Positions 30,038 to 40,794 are shown, counted from the first letter of the stretch. The stretch: DNA of 64,000 nt from Mycobacterium sp. GA-0227b (GCF_001499855.1 NZ_LQIK01000023.1:186001-250000), one strand, 5' to 3'. Made by a program: numbers and translations. The notes: generated by a model not told the origin, from the sequence alone.

Positions 30038-32740
30038 CTAGACCCTTTCCTTCTCGACCAACTCGTACGTCTCGATGACGTCGCCTTCCTTGATGTCGGA
30101 GTAGGTCAGCGTCAGACCGCACTCGTAGCCCTCGCGGACCTCGGTGACGTCGTCCTTCTCGCGACGCAGTGACGACACGGTGAGGTTCTCGGCGACCACG
30201 ATGTTGTCACGCAGCAACCGCGCCTTGGCGTTGCGCCGCATGATGCCCGACGTGACCAGGCAGCCGGCGATGTTGCCGACCTTCGACGACCGGAAGATCG
30301 CGCGGATCTCGGCACGGCCGAGTTCGCGCTCCTCGTAGATCGGCTTGAGCATGCCCTTGAGCGCGCTCTCGATCTCGTCGATCGCCTGGTAGATGATCGA
30401 GTAGTAGCGGATCTCCACACCCTCGCGGTTGGCCAGCTCGGTGGCCTTGCCCTCGGCGCGGACGTTGAAGCCGATGATGATCGCGTCCGAGGCCGACGCC
30501 AGGTTGACGTTGGTCTCCGTGACACCACCGACGCCACGGTCGATGACGCGCAACTCCACCTCGTCGTCGACCTGGATGCCCAACAGGGCCTCCTCGAGCG
30601 CCTCGACCGTACCGGCGTTGTCGCCCTTGAGGATCAGGTTCAGCTGGCTGGTTTCCTTCAGCGCCGAATCCAGATCCTCGAGGCTGATGCGCTTACGGCT
30701 GCGGGCCGCCAACGCGTTGCGCTTGCGCGCGCTGCGCCGATCGGCGATCTGACGCGCGATCCGGTCCTCGTCGACGACTAGCAGATTGTCACCGGCGCCC
30801 GGCACGGACGTAAAGCCGATGACCTGGACGGGCCGTGATGGCAGCGCCTCGGCGACGTCCTCGCCGTGCTCGTCGACCATGCGGCGTACCCGCCCGTAGG
30901 CGTCACCCGACACGATCGAGTCGCCGACGCGCAGTGTGCCGCGCTGGATGAGCACCGTGGCGACGGGGCCGCGACCGCGGTCCAGATGTGCCTCGATCGC
31001 CACACCCTGGGCTTCCATGTCGGGGTTGGCCCGCAGGTCCAGGGCGGCATCGGCGGTCAGCACGACCGCTTCGAGCAGCGCATCGATGTTGGTGCCCTGC
31101 TTGGCGGAGATGTCGACGAACATCGTGTCGCCGCCGTAGTCCTCGGGAATCAGCCCGTACTCGGTGAGCTGACCGCGGATCTTGGCCGGGTCGGCGCCTT
31201 CCTTGTCGATCTTGTTGACCGCCACCACGATCGGCACTTCGGCGGCCTGCGCGTGGTTGATCGCCTCGACCGTCTGCGGCATCACGCCGTCGTCGGCGGC
31301 GACCACGAGGATCGCGATGTCGGTGGCCTTCGCGCCGCGGGCACGCATGGCGGTGAACGCCTCGTGGCCCGGGGTGTCGATGAACGTGATCGGCCGGACG
31401 TTGCCGTCGAGGTCGACCTGCACCTGGTAGGCGCCGATGTGCTGGGTGATGCCGCCGGCCTCGCCCTCGCGGACGTTGGCCTGACGGATCGTGTCCAGCA
31501 GTCGGGTCTTGCCGTGGTCGACGTGACCCATCACGGTGACCACCGGCGGCCGCTGCTCGAGATCCTCCTCGCCGCCCGAGTCTTCGCCATAGGACAGGTC
31601 GAAGGACTCCAGCAGCTCGCGGTCCTCGTCCTCGGGTGAGACGACCTGAACCTTGTAGTTCATCTCGCTGCCGAGCAGCTCGAGGGTGTCATCGCCGACG
31701 GACTGCGTCGCGGTGACCATCTCTCCGAGGTTGAACAGGGCCTGGACCAGCGCGGCCGGGTTGGCGTCGATCTTCTCGGCGAAGTCGCTCAGCGACGCAC
31801 CGCGCGCCAGCCGGATGGTCTCACCGTTGCCGTGTGGCAGCCGGACACCGCCGACGACGGGCGCCTGCATGTTCTCGTATTCGGCGCGTTTCGCCCGCTT
31901 CGACTTGCGACCCCGCTTGGGGGCGCCGCCCGGACGACCGAAGGCACCTGCCGCGCCGCCGCGTTGGCCGGGACGGCCACCGCCGCCGGGCCGGCCGCGA
32001 TAGCCGCCGCCGGCCGGGGCTCCACCGCCGGCGCCGCCGCCGCGATAGTTACCGCCGCCGCCACCGGCGCCGGGACGGCCGCCCTGGCCCGCACCGGGAC
32101 GAGGCCCGCCACCGGGGCCGGGCCGCGGGCCGCCACCCGGACGCGGCGGGCGGGGCCCGCCGGGACGTGGCGGCATGTTGCTCGGCGACATGCCGGGCCG
32201 CGGAGCACCGGGCCGCGGGGCGCCGGGCCCGGGGCGGGGCCCTTGCGGACGAGGAATCGGCCGGTCAACCGGCTGCTGGGACGAGAACGGGTTGTTACCG
32301 ACACGTGGGACGCGCGGCGCCGGCTTGGGGGCGCCCGGCGCGGGACCGGGCCGGGGGCCGGGTGTCGGACCCGGACGGGAAGGCGGTGCTGCGGGCGTGG
32401 CCGCCGGGCCGGCCGCCGCGGGAGGCGCGACGGGTGGAGCCTCGACAGGGGGCGCCGCAGGCTTGGGCGCGGGTGCTTTCGCGGGCTCCTTGGGGGCGGC
32501 GCTCTTGGTGGCGGCCCCAGCCGATGAGCCAGCCGACGAGCCGTTGCCGTCGGCCTTGACCTTCTCGGCGGCCGGTTTCCCGCCTCCGAAGGATTCGCGC
32601 AACCGGCGCGCAACCGGCGCCTCCACCGTGGAGGACGCGGATTTGACGAACTCGCCCTGTTCGCTCAGCCGAGCGAGAACTTCCTTACTGGTGACACCGA
32701 GTTCCTTGGCCAACTCGTGTACACGGGCCTTACCTGCCAC
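30038..32740 (-). CDS. infB: Translation initiation factor IF-2
   Basis: IF-2 is the GTPase that positions initiator fMet-tRNA on the ribosome. The protein is 900 residues, as in Rv2839c. The N-terminal IF2_N segment starts [16 protein letters not shown]. Residues from about 70 to 285 are low-complexity Pro/Ala/Gly/Arg-rich. The G domain near residue 400 shows [21 protein letters not shown] and [11 protein letters not shown]. Domains II-IV follow. It is the central gene of the rimP-nusA-ylxR-infB-rbfA operon. Confidence 0.97.
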   Translation of the reverse strand: MAGKARVHELAKELGVTSKEVLARLSEQGEFVKSASSTVEAPVARRLRESFGGGKPAAEKVKADGNGSSAGSSAGAATKSAAPKEPAKAPAPKPAAPPVEAPPVAPPAAAGPAATPAAPPSRPGPTPGPRPGPAPGAPKPAPRVPRVGNNPFSSQQPVDRPIPRPQGPRPGPGAPRPGAPRPGMSPSNMPPRPGGPRPPRPGGGPRPGPGGGPRPGAGQGGRPGAGGGGGNYRGGGAGGGAPAGGGYRGRPGGGGRPGQRGGAAGAFGRPGGAPKRGRKSKRAKRAEYENMQAPVVGGVRLPHGNGETIRLARGASLSDFAEKIDANPAALVQALFNLGEMVTATQSVGDDTLELLGSEMNYKVQVVSPEDEDRELLESFDLSYGEDSGGEEDLEQRPPVVTVMGHVDHGKTRLLDTIRQANVREGEAGGITQHIGAYQVQVDLDGNVRPITFIDTPGHEAFTAMRARGAKATDIAILVVAADDGVMPQTVEAINHAQAAEVPIVVAVNKIDKEGADPAKIRGQLTEYGLIPEDYGGDTMFVDISAKQGTNIDALLEAVVLTADAALDLRANPDMEAQGVAIEAHLDRGRGPVATVLIQRGTLRVGDSIVSGDAYGRVRRMVDEHGEDVAEALPSRPVQVIGFTSVPGAGDNLLVVDEDRIARQIADRRSARKRNALAARSRKRISLEDLDSALKETSQLNLILKGDNAGTVEALEEALLGIQVDDEVELRVIDRGVGGVTETNVNLASASDAIIIGFNVRAEGKATELANREGVEIRYYSIIYQAIDEIESALKGMLKPIYEERELGRAEIRAIFRSSKVGNIAGCLVTSGIMRRNAKARLLRDNIVVAENLTVSSLRREKDDVTEVREGYECGLTLTYSDIKEGDVIETYELVEKERV

Positions 32741-32807
32741 TACATCTCCATCTCTAGAGGCGTCAGCGGTGGTAGGCGCCGCGCCTCGGGTTAGCTATGA
32801 CGCATGG

Positions 32808-33230
32808 TCATCGGGACTTCACGGTGTGCTCATGTTCTTCGCTACCTGTTCTGTTGCCGGGCGGTTCGGGCGCTTCGGCGCTGTTCACAGCGCTGACGTG
32901 CTCGACCACCGCGGATACGTCCGGTGAACCGGTGATGCGCAGCGCTCGACCGAAGGCTCGCCGCCGAATTGCTGCGTCGAGGCAGTGCGGAGTGGGATGC
33001 AGCCACGCACCCCGCCCCGGCAGCTTTCTCGCCAAGTCGACGGTCACGGTGCTGGAACGATTCCCAGCCCCATCGACGTTGCCGACGGCGACCACCCGAA
33101 GCAGTTCGACGGCCAGCTCTCGTTTTCGGCAACCAATGCAGGTCCGCACCGGTCCGACAGGTTCGTCGGGGCTGCGTCGTTGCGCCGAAGCCGAAGTCTC
33201 GCGCTGGATCACAGGTGAGTCTACCGTCAC
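32808..33230 (-). CDS. ylxR: YlxR-family RNA-binding protein
   Basis: The 140-residue protein contains the YlxR signature [21 protein letters not shown] and the second block [28 protein letters not shown]. YlxR proteins are small basic RNA-binding or RNase P-associated factors usually encoded between nusA and infB, as here. It corresponds to Rv2840c. GTG 33230 gives the longest form; GTG 33212 (VIQRETSA) is equally likely because neither has a strong ribosome-binding site. The C-terminal tail after the domain is unusually long and charged. Confidence 0.87.
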   Translation of the reverse strand: MTVDSPVIQRETSASAQRRSPDEPVGPVRTCIGCRKRELAVELLRVVAVGNVDGAGNRSSTVTVDLARKLPGRGAWLHPTPHCLDAAIRRRAFGRALRITGSPDVSAVVEHVSAVNSAEAPEPPGNRTGSEEHEHTVKSR

Positions 33231-33288
33231 TGTCGCTGGTAATTGAAATGGCTGCGCTGGTCGGCGTCGACGCGTGCGCGGGGCGGGC

Positions 33289-34332
33289 TTACCGGTCGCC
33301 GACGGGCCCGCGCGCCGCGTCCTGACCGGCCTCGGCCTTGCCCGCGGGGGCCGCGTCGCTGCGGATGTCGATGCGCCAGCCGGTGAGCCGGGCCGCCAGC
33401 CGCGCGTTCTGCCCCTCCTTGCCGATCGCCAGCGACAGCTGGAAGTCGGGCACCACGACGCGTGCCGCGCGCGCGGTCTCGTCGATGACCGACACCGACA
33501 CCACCTTGGCCGGCGAGAGCGCGTTCGCGACGAACTTCGCCGGATCGGGGTCGTAGTCGATGATGTCGATCTTCTCGCCGGACAACTCGCTCATCACATT
33601 GCGCACCCGCTGGCCCATGGGTCCGATGCAGGCCCCCTTGGCGTTGAGGCCCGGCACCCGGGAGGTGACCGCGATCTTCGAGCGGTGGCCGGCCTCGCGG
33701 GCGACGGCCACGATCTCCACCGACCCTTCGGCGATCTCGGGAACCTCCAGCGAGAACAGTTTGCGCACCAGGTTCGGGTGCGTGCGCGACAGTGTGATCA
33801 ACGGTTCACGCGCGCCGCGGCTCACGCCCACGACGTAGCAGCGCAACCGGTCGCCGTGTTCGTAACGTTCACCGGGCACCTGCTCGGCGGCGGGGATGAC
33901 GCCCTCTGAACCCTTCGTCTCGCTGCCCATCCGGACCACGACGAGGCCTCGCGCGTTGGCGCGCGCGTCGCGCTGGATCACCCCGCCGACGATGTCGCCT
34001 TCGCGGGCCGAGAACTCGCCGTAGGTCTTCTCGTTCTCCGCGTCGCGGAATCTCTGCAGCATCACCTGGCGCGCGGTGGTGGCGGCGACCCGGCCGAATC
34101 CCTCTGGGGTGTCGTCCCATTCGGTGATCGGATTGCCGTCGTCGTCGACCTCGGTGGCGATCACCTTGACCTCACCGGTCTTGCGGTCGATCTCGATGCG
34201 CGCCTCGGCGGCGTGTCCCTCGGTGTGCCGGTAGGCGGTCAGCAGCGCGGACTTGATGGTTTCGACGAGTTCGCCCACCGGGATGCCCCGGTCCACTTCG
34301 ATGGCGTGCAGTGCGGCCATGTCGATGTTCAC
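33289..34332 (-). CDS. nusA: Transcription termination/antitermination factor NusA
   Basis: NusA binds RNA polymerase and modulates pausing, termination and rRNA antitermination. The 347-residue protein matches Rv2841c in length. It has an N-terminal RNAP-binding domain, an S1 domain ([23 protein letters not shown]), and two KH domains ([14 protein letters not shown] and [23 protein letters not shown]). The C-terminal acidic repeats of E. coli are absent, as in actinobacteria. The GTG start is fixed by a strong AAGGAGG seven bases upstream and a 4-base overlap with the rimP stop. Confidence 0.96.
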   Translation of the reverse strand: MNIDMAALHAIEVDRGIPVGELVETIKSALLTAYRHTEGHAAEARIEIDRKTGEVKVIATEVDDDGNPITEWDDTPEGFGRVAATTARQVMLQRFRDAENEKTYGEFSAREGDIVGGVIQRDARANARGLVVVRMGSETKGSEGVIPAAEQVPGERYEHGDRLRCYVVGVSRGAREPLITLSRTHPNLVRKLFSLEVPEIAEGSVEIVAVAREAGHRSKIAVTSRVPGLNAKGACIGPMGQRVRNVMSELSGEKIDIIDYDPDPAKFVANALSPAKVVSVSVIDETARAARVVVPDFQLSLAIGKEGQNARLAARLTGWRIDIRSDAAPAGKAEAGQDAARGPVGDR

Positions 34333-34868
34333 GTCGAAGCCTCCTTCCCAGAACGGCCGACCAGCTCCAGCTCTCGCGGATTGGGAGGCGAGAATTCCAC
34401 TTGCACAACGGCTTTCGCGATGCCTTCCAACGGCAGTTCGCGTACCGAGTAGTTGGCCCCTCGGCCGGCGCGGACCACCAGACGGACTACGCCGCCGGCG
34501 GTTTCGCCGAGCCGGCCGGTGAGCTGAGTGCCGTCGGACAGCGTCACCTCGACCTTGCGACCGCGGGCCCGGCGGAAATGCTTCTCGGCGGTCAGCGGTC
34601 GGTCCACCCCCGGGGAGGTGACCTCGAGGACATACGGCGCGGATCTGGCGTCGACCTCGTCCAGCAGCGCCGACGCCGTCCGGGACAGCCCGGCGATCGA
34701 CTCGAGGTCGAGGCCGTCGTCCCCGTCGGCCACCACCGTGATGCGGGGCGGACGCGCCGCGGCGTCGACGACCACGTCTTCGATTTCGTAACCTGCGCGC
34801 GCGAACTCGCCGTCGAGTAGCTCGATCACCTCTTTCTGCGACGGCAATCCCGCAGAACGCTCCGTCAC
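34329..34868 (-). CDS. rimP: Ribosome maturation factor RimP
   Basis: RimP assists 30S subunit maturation. The 179-residue protein starts GTG 34868 ([18 protein letters not shown]), supported by GAGGAG upstream. The N-terminal domain has [29 protein letters not shown], and [14 protein letters not shown] is the family signature. The C-terminal SH3-like domain ([17 protein letters not shown]) follows. It opens the nusA operon and corresponds to Rv2842c. The longer open frame upstream to 35414 is antiparallel to the divergent lipoprotein gene and was rejected. Confidence 0.94.
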   Translation of the reverse strand: MTERSAGLPSQKEVIELLDGEFARAGYEIEDVVVDAAARPPRITVVADGDDGLDLESIAGLSRTASALLDEVDARSAPYVLEVTSPGVDRPLTAEKHFRRARGRKVEVTLSDGTQLTGRLGETAGGVVRLVVRAGRGANYSVRELPLEGIAKAVVQVEFSPPNPRELELVGRSGKEAST

Positions 34869-35001
34869 GGCGAGCTCCTCGTCTTGAGTTGTCCGGACTC
34901 GATTCCGCGGCACCACCGCCGAACCAACACTCAACGATACGCCAGGGCCGTCGCGGTAAACGCCAAACGCGCACCCGATGCGACGAGACCGCGATGGCAA
35001 G

Positions 35002-35511
35002 ATGTTGCTCGTGCCGAGCACTCCGCCGACCATCAGCAGGAGACGCGTACTGGCCTCGGCCGCGGCGTTGGCCCTACTCGGCGCGACCGCGGCCGCCTGC
35101 GGGTCATCACCACCGCCGCCGGAGGTCGACGAACTCGCCGCCCAACTCGACCGGGCGCGCGCCGACAGCCAGCTGGCCACCGATGCCGCCGCCGAGGAGC
35201 GCGGACCCGTCGTGGCGGCGCTGACCGCGGTCGCCGCCGAACGCGCGGCCCATGCCCAGGCGCTGTCCGATGAGCTGGTCCGGATGCGCGGCGCCGAGGC
35301 ACCCACCACCACGCCGTCGAGCACCACCGCCGAGGCGGCGAAGCCGCCCACGGTCAAGGACGCCGCCAACGCGCTGCGGGCATCGGCAGCCAGCGCCAGC
35401 GAGCTGGCGGCCAAGTTGTCGGGTTACCGCGCGGGGTTGATCGCGTCGATCGCCGCGGCCTGCACCGCCGCGTACACGGTGGCCCTCGCCGAGCCGAGGA
35501 GGCCGCAATGA
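35002..35511 (+). CDS. Tat-type lipoprotein, unknown function
   Basis: The protein of about 169 residues corresponds to Rv2843. The N-terminus has a twin-arginine-like [16 protein letters not shown] and ends in a lipobox (TAAAC, then GSS), so a lipid-anchored exported protein is predicted. The mature part is Ala/Glu-rich and helical ([22 protein letters not shown]), with a Thr/Pro linker ([14 protein letters not shown]). A hydrophobic C-terminal stretch ([17 protein letters not shown]) may contact the membrane. An upstream ATG at 34978 is possible. It overlaps the next gene by ATGA. Confidence 0.72.
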   Translation: MLLVPSTPPTISRRRVLASAAALALLGATAAACGSSPPPPEVDELAAQLDRARADSQLATDAAAEERGPVVAALTAVAAERAAHAQALSDELVRMRGAEAPTTTPSSTTAEAAKPPTVKDAANALRASAASASELAAKLSGYRAGLIASIAAACTAAYTVALAEPRRPQ

Positions 35512-35978
35512 CGTCCGTGGAACCGACCGGACCGACGCGGCCGTCGAACCCCGCGGACGGTGCGCTGTTCGACGCGATCGCCACCGAACACGCGACGATC
35601 TACGGATACGGGCTGGTGTCGGCGCACTCCACGCCGGACGTCAACGACCTGGTGTCGAAGGCGATGGCCGAGCACCGCGAGCGCCGCGAAAAGGGCCTGG
35701 CCATGCTGAGCGGCCGGTCGGTCGAGGGTCCGCTGCCGGCCGCCGGATACCAGTTGCCGATGAAGGTCGACAGCCCGACCGACGCCGCCAAGCTCGCGGT
35801 CCGCATGGAGGAGGACGCGGCCGTCGCGTGGCGCGCGGTCGTCGAACAGGCCACCACCGAGCAGGAGCGCGCGTTCGGGGTGGCGGCGCTGACGCAGTCC
35901 GCGGTGATGGCCGCTCGGTGGAGCCGGGTGCTCGGGACGACGCCGGTCACGGTCGCGTTCCCCGGCGGCAACGAGTAG
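35508..35978 (+). CDS. DUF4439 ferritin-like protein
   Basis: The 156-residue all-helical protein corresponds to Rv2844 and fits DUF4439, a ferritin-like fold. FDAIATEHATIYGYGLVSAH is the hallmark first helix with a Glu-x-x-His-like arrangement. VSKAMAEHRERREKGLAML, AAKLAVRMEEDAAVAWRAVVEQA and ALTQSAVMAARWSRVLG are the remaining helices. Glu and His residues could bind metal, but this has not been established. Its ATG overlaps the stop of the lipoprotein gene (ATGA), so the two are coupled and likely work together in the envelope. Confidence 0.8.
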   Translation: MTSVEPTGPTRPSNPADGALFDAIATEHATIYGYGLVSAHSTPDVNDLVSKAMAEHRERREKGLAMLSGRSVEGPLPAAGYQLPMKVDSPTDAAKLAVRMEEDAAVAWRAVVEQATTEQERAFGVAALTQSAVMAARWSRVLGTTPVTVAFPGGNE

Positions 35979-35981
35979 CCG

Positions 35982-37142
35982 CTAGCGCGACAGTTCGACG
36001 TGGACGTCGTACCGGTCGACGTAATCGGCGAACCGCTCGCGGATCCGCTCCTGGTGCAGTCCGTAATCCTCGAGCCGATAGCCGTGGGCGCCGAAGCGAC
36101 CCCGTGGGTGGGAGCCGACGTAGTCACGGATCGCGTCGCGCGACCGGGGTGACAACACGCGACCGCAGGCCTGGTAGATCAGTTCGACGGTGCCGACCGG
36201 ATCAGCGGTGAGGTCGGCGTAGTGCACATCGACGATGTGCCGGCCAGGGTTCGCGCGGCGGTATCGCTCGATCCGCTCGATGGACACCTCGAGCATCCGT
36301 GTCCAGTGCTCGGCGATGTAGGAGGTGTGGTCGGCGTCGCTGAAAGTCCCGGTCAGTGTCGACAACAGGCTGCACGCCGACGCGCACAGCACCGTCGGGT
36401 CGCGGTGCAAGACCACCAGTTGGGCGTCCGGGTACACGGCGGTCAGCGCGTCGAGCGCGATCGCGTGGTGCGGGCTCTTCAGGGTCCACCGCCCGCGCGC
36501 GCCGCTGCTCTGCAGGACCTGCAGGACAGTGCGGTGGTACTCGTATGCCGACCGCTGGTCGACACTCAACAACCAGTCGCTGTAGCTCGGCACATTGGCG
36601 ATCGCCTCCCAGGTCAGGCTCTTGAAGTCCTGCCCCAGCAGCGTCAGGCACTCCGTCGGGCCGGCGGCATCCTCGTGATGCACCACTTTGATCTTCGGGT
36701 TCAGGGATTCGAGCATGTCGATGCCGGCCGCTGCCGCGTCGATGCGCGGGCCCGACCGCAGCGTCTCGACGGTCGGCGGCGGCACGCTGTCGCCCGCTTC
36801 CCAGCGCAGCAGAGACCGGTTGGCCGGGTCCCGGTCGAACAGTTCACTGACGAACGTGGTGCCCGCCCGGAACAAACCGATGACGACCATCGGTGCCTCG
36901 ACGGGTTCGGCGACGACTTCCGGATGCCGACGTACCCAGTCGGTGACCCGCAGGCGATTCGCGAGACCGCCGATCATGTTCTGGCGCATGGCCATATCGC
37001 CGAGATCGTTGAGTTTGGCCTCGGAACCCGCCGCATCGCACAGCACCTCGAGACCCACGCGGAAGTCGCTGGGGCCGAAGTCGTCCGAACCCGCGAGTTC
37101 AATCGCACTCGCCATGATGTCGTCGGCGTCGAACGTCGTCAC
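35982..37142 (-). CDS. Sulfotransferase family protein (second paralogue)
   Basis: The 386-residue protein is paralogous to the product of 21425-22558, sharing the pattern DDFG...FR.GLEVL near the N-terminus. MVVIGLFRAGTTFVSEL is the PAPS 5'-phosphate loop and LVVLHRDPTVLCASACSL the 3'-phosphate motif. WTLKSPHHAIALDAL is the conserved middle block. It starts 9 bases after the oxidoreductase stop, in the order TetR-oxidoreductase-sulfotransferase. This cluster is not in the M. tuberculosis gene order between Rv2844 and proS, so it is accessory. Substrate unknown. Confidence 0.84.
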   Translation of the reverse strand: MTTFDADDIMASAIELAGSDDFGPSDFRVGLEVLCDAAGSEAKLNDLGDMAMRQNMIGGLANRLRVTDWVRRHPEVVAEPVEAPMVVIGLFRAGTTFVSELFDRDPANRSLLRWEAGDSVPPPTVETLRSGPRIDAAAAGIDMLESLNPKIKVVHHEDAAGPTECLTLLGQDFKSLTWEAIANVPSYSDWLLSVDQRSAYEYHRTVLQVLQSSGARGRWTLKSPHHAIALDALTAVYPDAQLVVLHRDPTVLCASACSLLSTLTGTFSDADHTSYIAEHWTRMLEVSIERIERYRRANPGRHIVDVHYADLTADPVGTVELIYQACGRVLSPRSRDAIRDYVGSHPRGRFGAHGYRLEDYGLHQERIRERFADYVDRYDVHVELSR

Positions 37143-37150
37143 GGCCGGCC

Positions 37151-38182
37151 CTACCCGCGTCCGACCCTGACGACGGTCCTGCCCGCGGTGCGTCGCTGTG
37201 CGTGGTCCTGCAACGCTTCGGCCACCTTCTCCATCGTCACCTCTCGACCGATCACGGGCCGGATCGCGCCGGCGGCGACCAGGTCGCGCAACGCGCCGTG
37301 CACCTCCCTACCCACCTCGGCCGGGAAGAAGTTGAGGCCGAATCTGCGGAATTCGACCGGCATTTCGCCGTAGGCAAGGATCACGCCGAGGATCGAGATG
37401 TTGGCCATCGCGGCCTTGCGCAGCGGGCGACCGGTCAGGCCGGACTGCGGGTCATCGTTGAAGCCGACGGGCAGATACCGGCCCCCGCGGGTGAGGCAGG
37501 TCCAGATCTGTTCGGTTCGGTCGCCGCCGACCACGTCGAACGCGACATCGGCGCCGTGCCCGTCGGTGTGGGCGATCACGGCATCGAACAGGTCGACGGC
37601 GGTGTGGTCGACGCCCGTCGCACCGAGTCCTTCGCACAGTCGTACCTTCTCGACGCCCCCGGCGACGGCCAGGACGTCGGCGCCAATGGCGATGCCGAGT
37701 TGGATCGCGGCGGTCCCGACCGCGCTGGCCCCGCCGACGACGAGCAGTCGCTCCCCGGCCGTCAGACGCGCGCGGCGGTGCAGCGCAAGGTAGCTCACGT
37801 GGAACGGCAACGTGAATGCCGCGGCGTTCACATCGTCGAGTTCGGGCGGGGCGTCGAACACCGAGGTCGCCGGTGCGATGGCCAGTTCGGCGATTCCGCC
37901 CAATGACTGTTTGGTCATCGCGACCACCCGTCGTCCGACCCAGTCGGTCGCGCCCTCACCGGCGCGGTCGACGACACCGCACACGTCCATGCCGATCGTG
38001 AACGGCGGCTCGCCCACCACGGTGGCGACGGAGCCGCGGCACCGGGCGATGTCGCCGAAGTTCAGCGACGCAGCCGAGACCGCGATCCGGACCTCGCCGG
38101 GCCCGACGTCGGGCTCCGGAACATCCTGCATTGCAAGCACTTCGGTGGGTTCACCATGACGAATGACCTGAACTGCCTTCAA
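37151..38182 (-). CDS. Quinone oxidoreductase-like zinc-free MDR family protein
   Basis: The 343-residue medium-chain dehydrogenase/reductase resembles NADPH:quinone oxidoreductases. The N-terminal GroES-like domain (ASLNFGDIARCRG, IGMDVCGVVDRAGEGA) lacks the catalytic zinc Cys/His set. LLVVGGASAVGTAAIQLGIAIGADV is the NADP-binding loop and DVAFDVVGGDR follows. TTG 38182 (LKAVQVIRHGEP) is chosen because GGGAGG lies 8 bases upstream. A palindrome 47 bases upstream, at the end of the TetR gene, may control it and the sulfotransferase that follows. Confidence 0.82.
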   Translation of the reverse strand: MKAVQVIRHGEPTEVLAMQDVPEPDVGPGEVRIAVSAASLNFGDIARCRGSVATVVGEPPFTIGMDVCGVVDRAGEGATDWVGRRVVAMTKQSLGGIAELAIAPATSVFDAPPELDDVNAAAFTLPFHVSYLALHRRARLTAGERLLVVGGASAVGTAAIQLGIAIGADVLAVAGGVEKVRLCEGLGATGVDHTAVDLFDAVIAHTDGHGADVAFDVVGGDRTEQIWTCLTRGGRYLPVGFNDDPQSGLTGRPLRKAAMANISILGVILAYGEMPVEFRRFGLNFFPAEVGREVHGALRDLVAAGAIRPVIGREVTMEKVAEALQDHAQRRTAGRTVVRVGRG

Positions 38183-38228
38183 CCCGAGACCTCCCGACCG
38201 CACGGACCCACCAGCAGCGGCTACGGTA

Positions 38229-38246
38229 ATAAGCAGAGGTGCTTAT
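38229..38246. promoter_or_regulatory. Palindromic operator between TetR and oxidoreductase genes
   Basis: A perfect inverted repeat, ATAAGCA at 38229-38235 and TGCTTAT at 38240-38246, has a four-base centre. It covers the TetR stop codon and lies 47 bases upstream of the oxidoreductase start. Its size suits a TetR dimer. A site within the message also allows a small hairpin, so a structural role cannot be excluded. Confidence 0.55.
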
Positions 38247-38881
38247 GTCAATGGTGCGGCCAGCGCGGCGGCGGCCATCGCGACGAGGTTCTGCACGAAC
38301 TGTTCGTAGTCGAGCTGTGGACGACTGCGCCGCCCCCGCCGCTCCAACAGCCGCGCACGGTCGGCGATCGCGCGCAAGATGAACATCACCAGCAACGAGA
38401 ACCGTTCGATGCGCAACTCCTCGCTGAGGAATTGCGTTCGCGCGGTGAGCAATTCGTAAACATCGTCGCCTCCGGTCCTGGCGAGCACCGACTGCAACTC
38501 GACACTGTAAGAAGCCCTGTCCTCGCCCGTGAGTTCCACGATGATCAGCAGGCAGCACCGGCCCCGCCAGCCGCTGTCGGCCAATTCGGCCGCGGGCCGC
38601 ACGATGGCTTCCAGGACGGGGGCCAGTTCGTCGTCCGGTGTGGCCAGCGCGACGTCGAGCAGGTCGCGTTCCCGGTGCGCCAGGAACTCGGCATGGCGGT
38701 CGATCACTGCGCACAGGATGCCGTCACGCGAGCCGAAGTGGTACCGCAGCGCCGCGCGGTTGCGCTGCCCCGCCTGGCGGGTGATGTCGATCAGCGACGC
38801 GTTGAACACCCCGTCCTCGGCAAACGCCAAAGCCGCGCAGTCGAGCAGCTTGTCTCGGGTCTTCGAAGCGTCCGGCGGCAC
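38243..38881 (-). CDS. TetR-family transcriptional regulator
   Basis: The 212-residue protein has the TetR helix-turn-helix at residues 1-55 (TRDKLLDCAALAFAEDGVFNAS, then ITRQAGQRNRAALRYHFGSRDGILCAVIDR). A helical C-terminal domain with VELTGEDRASYSVELQSVL follows, similar to regulators of lipid metabolism. GTG 38881 is the likely start, 9 bases after proS; longer frames run into proS. It is followed by the oxidoreductase and sulfotransferase genes and by a palindrome at its own stop. It is therefore the probable local repressor. Confidence 0.82.
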   Translation of the reverse strand: MPPDASKTRDKLLDCAALAFAEDGVFNASLIDITRQAGQRNRAALRYHFGSRDGILCAVIDRHAEFLAHRERDLLDVALATPDDELAPVLEAIVRPAAELADSGWRGRCCLLIIVELTGEDRASYSVELQSVLARTGGDDVYELLTARTQFLSEELRIERFSLLVMFILRAIADRARLLERRGRRSRPQLDYEQFVQNLVAMAAAALAAPLT

Positions 38882-38889
38882 AGGTCGCG

Positions 38890-40641
38890 CTATCCGATCA
38901 CTGCGGTGATCTCCGCCGCCGCGCCCCCGATCGCGGCGTCGACGGGAATCTCGCGCGTCTCCCCGGTGAACCGGTTGCGAAGCTCCACGACGCCGTCGGC
39001 CCAGCCGCGACCGACCACGACGATCCACGGCACACCGAGCAGTTCGGCGTCCTTGAACTTGACCCCGGGTGAGGCCTGCCGGTCGTCGAGCAGCACGTCG
39101 TGCCCGAGCCGATCGAGGTCGGCCACCAACTCCTCCGCTCCGGCGCGCGCGGCGCTGTCCTTGTTGGCAATGACCACGTGCACGTCGAACGGCGACACCG
39201 ACGACGGCCAGCGCAGCCCGATCTCGTCGTGGTGCTGTTCGGCGATGACAGCGACCAGTCGCGACACCCCGACGCCGTAGGAGCCCATGGTCAACCGAAC
39301 CGGCTTGCCGTCCTCGCCGAGGACGTCGACCTCGAACGCGTCGGCGTACTTGCGGCCCAACTGGAAGACGTGGCCGATCTCGATGCCGCGGGCGGCCACC
39401 AGCGGCCCGGCCCCGTCCGGCGACGGGTCGCCCTCGCGGACCTCGGCGGCCTCGATCGTGCCGTCGGCAACGAAGTCCCGCCCCGCGACCAGGCCGACCA
39501 CATGCTTGCCCGGCTCATCGGCGCCGGTGATCCACGACGTGCCGTCGACCACACGCGGATCGACGAGATAACGAACGCCGTTGGCCGACAACGCTTTCGG
39601 GCCGATGTATCCCTTCGCGAGGAACGGGTACTTGGCGAAGTCGGCATCGTCGAGCAGCGCGTAGTCCGCCGGTTCCAGCGCCGCGCCCAAGCGCTTGTCG
39701 TCGACCTCGCGGTCGCCGGGCACGCCGACGCCCAGCAGTTCCCATTCACCGCCGGGCTCCCGCACCTTGAGCATCACGTTCTTGAGGGTGTCGGCGGCCG
39801 TGACGGTACGGTCGAGCGTCGAGTTGGCCCAGTCGACCAGCGTGGCGATCGTCGGGGTGTCGGGGGTGTCGTAGACCTTGGCCTCGGGTTGGCCCTCGAT
39901 CGGCAGCGCCTCCGGCACGGCGGTGATTACGGCCTCGACGTTGGCGGCGTAGCCGGACTCGAGGCAGCGCACGTAGGTGTCCTCACCGATCTCGCTCTCG
40001 GCGAGAAACTCCTCGGAGGCGCTGCCGCCCATCGCGCCCGACACCGCCGAGACGATCACGTAGCGGACGCCGAGGCGGCCGAAGATCCGCTGATACGCCT
40101 CGCGGTGGGCGTGGTAGGCGTTCTTGAGCCCGTCGTCGTCGACGTCGAACGAGTACGAGTCCTTCATGAGGAACTCGCGCCCGCGCAGGATGCCGGCGCG
40201 CGGCCTGGCCTCGTCGCGGTACTTGGTCTGGATCTGGTACAGCCGCAGCGGGAAGTCCTTGTACGACGAGTACTCGCCCTTGACCGTGAGCGTGAAGAAC
40301 TCCTCGTGGGTGGGCCCCAGCAGGTAGTCGTTGCCGCGGCGGTCCTTCAGCCGAAACAGCGCGTCGCCGTATTCGGTCCAGCGGTTCGTCGCCTCGTACG
40401 GCGCGCGAGGCAGCAGCGCCGGGAACAGGATCTCCTGTCCGCCGATGGCGTTCATCTCGGCGCGCACGATCGCCTCGATTTTGCGCAGCACCCGCAGTCC
40501 CAGCGGCAACCAGCTGTACAGCCCGGGGCCGACCGGTCGGATGTAGCCGGCGCGGATCAGCAGTTTGTGGCTGGGCACTTCGGCGTCGGCCGGATCGTCG
40601 CGCAAGGTGCGCAGGAACAGCTCCGACATGCGGGTGATCAC
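38890..40641 (-). CDS. proS: Prolyl-tRNA synthetase
   Basis: ProS attaches proline to tRNA-Pro. The 583-residue bacterial-type class II synthetase has motif 1 around [18 protein letters not shown], motif 2 in [27 protein letters not shown] and motif 3 in [16 protein letters not shown]. The INS editing domain lies between ([14 protein letters not shown]...[12 protein letters not shown]). The C-terminal anticodon domain contains [20 protein letters not shown]. The GTG at 40641 ([15 protein letters not shown]) matches the M. tuberculosis start; a TTG at 40650 is possible. It corresponds to Rv2845c. Confidence 0.95.
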   Translation of the reverse strand: MITRMSELFLRTLRDDPADAEVPSHKLLIRAGYIRPVGPGLYSWLPLGLRVLRKIEAIVRAEMNAIGGQEILFPALLPRAPYEATNRWTEYGDALFRLKDRRGNDYLLGPTHEEFFTLTVKGEYSSYKDFPLRLYQIQTKYRDEARPRAGILRGREFLMKDSYSFDVDDDGLKNAYHAHREAYQRIFGRLGVRYVIVSAVSGAMGGSASEEFLAESEIGEDTYVRCLESGYAANVEAVITAVPEALPIEGQPEAKVYDTPDTPTIATLVDWANSTLDRTVTAADTLKNVMLKVREPGGEWELLGVGVPGDREVDDKRLGAALEPADYALLDDADFAKYPFLAKGYIGPKALSANGVRYLVDPRVVDGTSWITGADEPGKHVVGLVAGRDFVADGTIEAAEVREGDPSPDGAGPLVAARGIEIGHVFQLGRKYADAFEVDVLGEDGKPVRLTMGSYGVGVSRLVAVIAEQHHDEIGLRWPSSVSPFDVHVVIANKDSAARAGAEELVADLDRLGHDVLLDDRQASPGVKFKDAELLGVPWIVVVGRGWADGVVELRNRFTGETREIPVDAAIGGAAAEITAVIG

Positions 40642-40668
40642 AGTCGACAACCTTACTGATGGCCCGGA

Positions 40669-40794
40669 CTACAGCTCGCCGGCCTCCACCGCTTCCCGGG
40701 TGTGCTGCGCGGTGGCGATCTGGCGCGCCGAGAAGCCGATCCAGAACGCGGCGATGCCGACGATCACCTCGACGCCGGCGACTCTCCGGGGGTT
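40669..40794 (-). pseudogene. Remnant 3' end of an EfpA paralogue
   Basis: Read on the minus strand, the bases from about 40776 to the TAG at 40669 encode VEVIVGIAAFWIGFSARQ followed by IATAQHTREAVEAGEL. By eye, 18 of these 34 residues are identical to the last 34 of EfpA, which lies just upstream and ends VKDAIDSGEL. The fragment has no start and no body. It is therefore the surviving tail of a second, diverged efpA-like gene, brought next to efpA by deletion. Confidence 0.72.

Noticed and set aside
31830..32560. Dense G/C-rich repeats resembling a repeat array
   Set aside because: They encode the Pro/Gly/Arg-rich linker of IF-2, which is expected in actinobacteria.
39100..40659. Plus-strand open frame of 519 codons opposite proS
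   Set aside because: Shadow of a conserved synthetase; no start context and composition unlike a protein.
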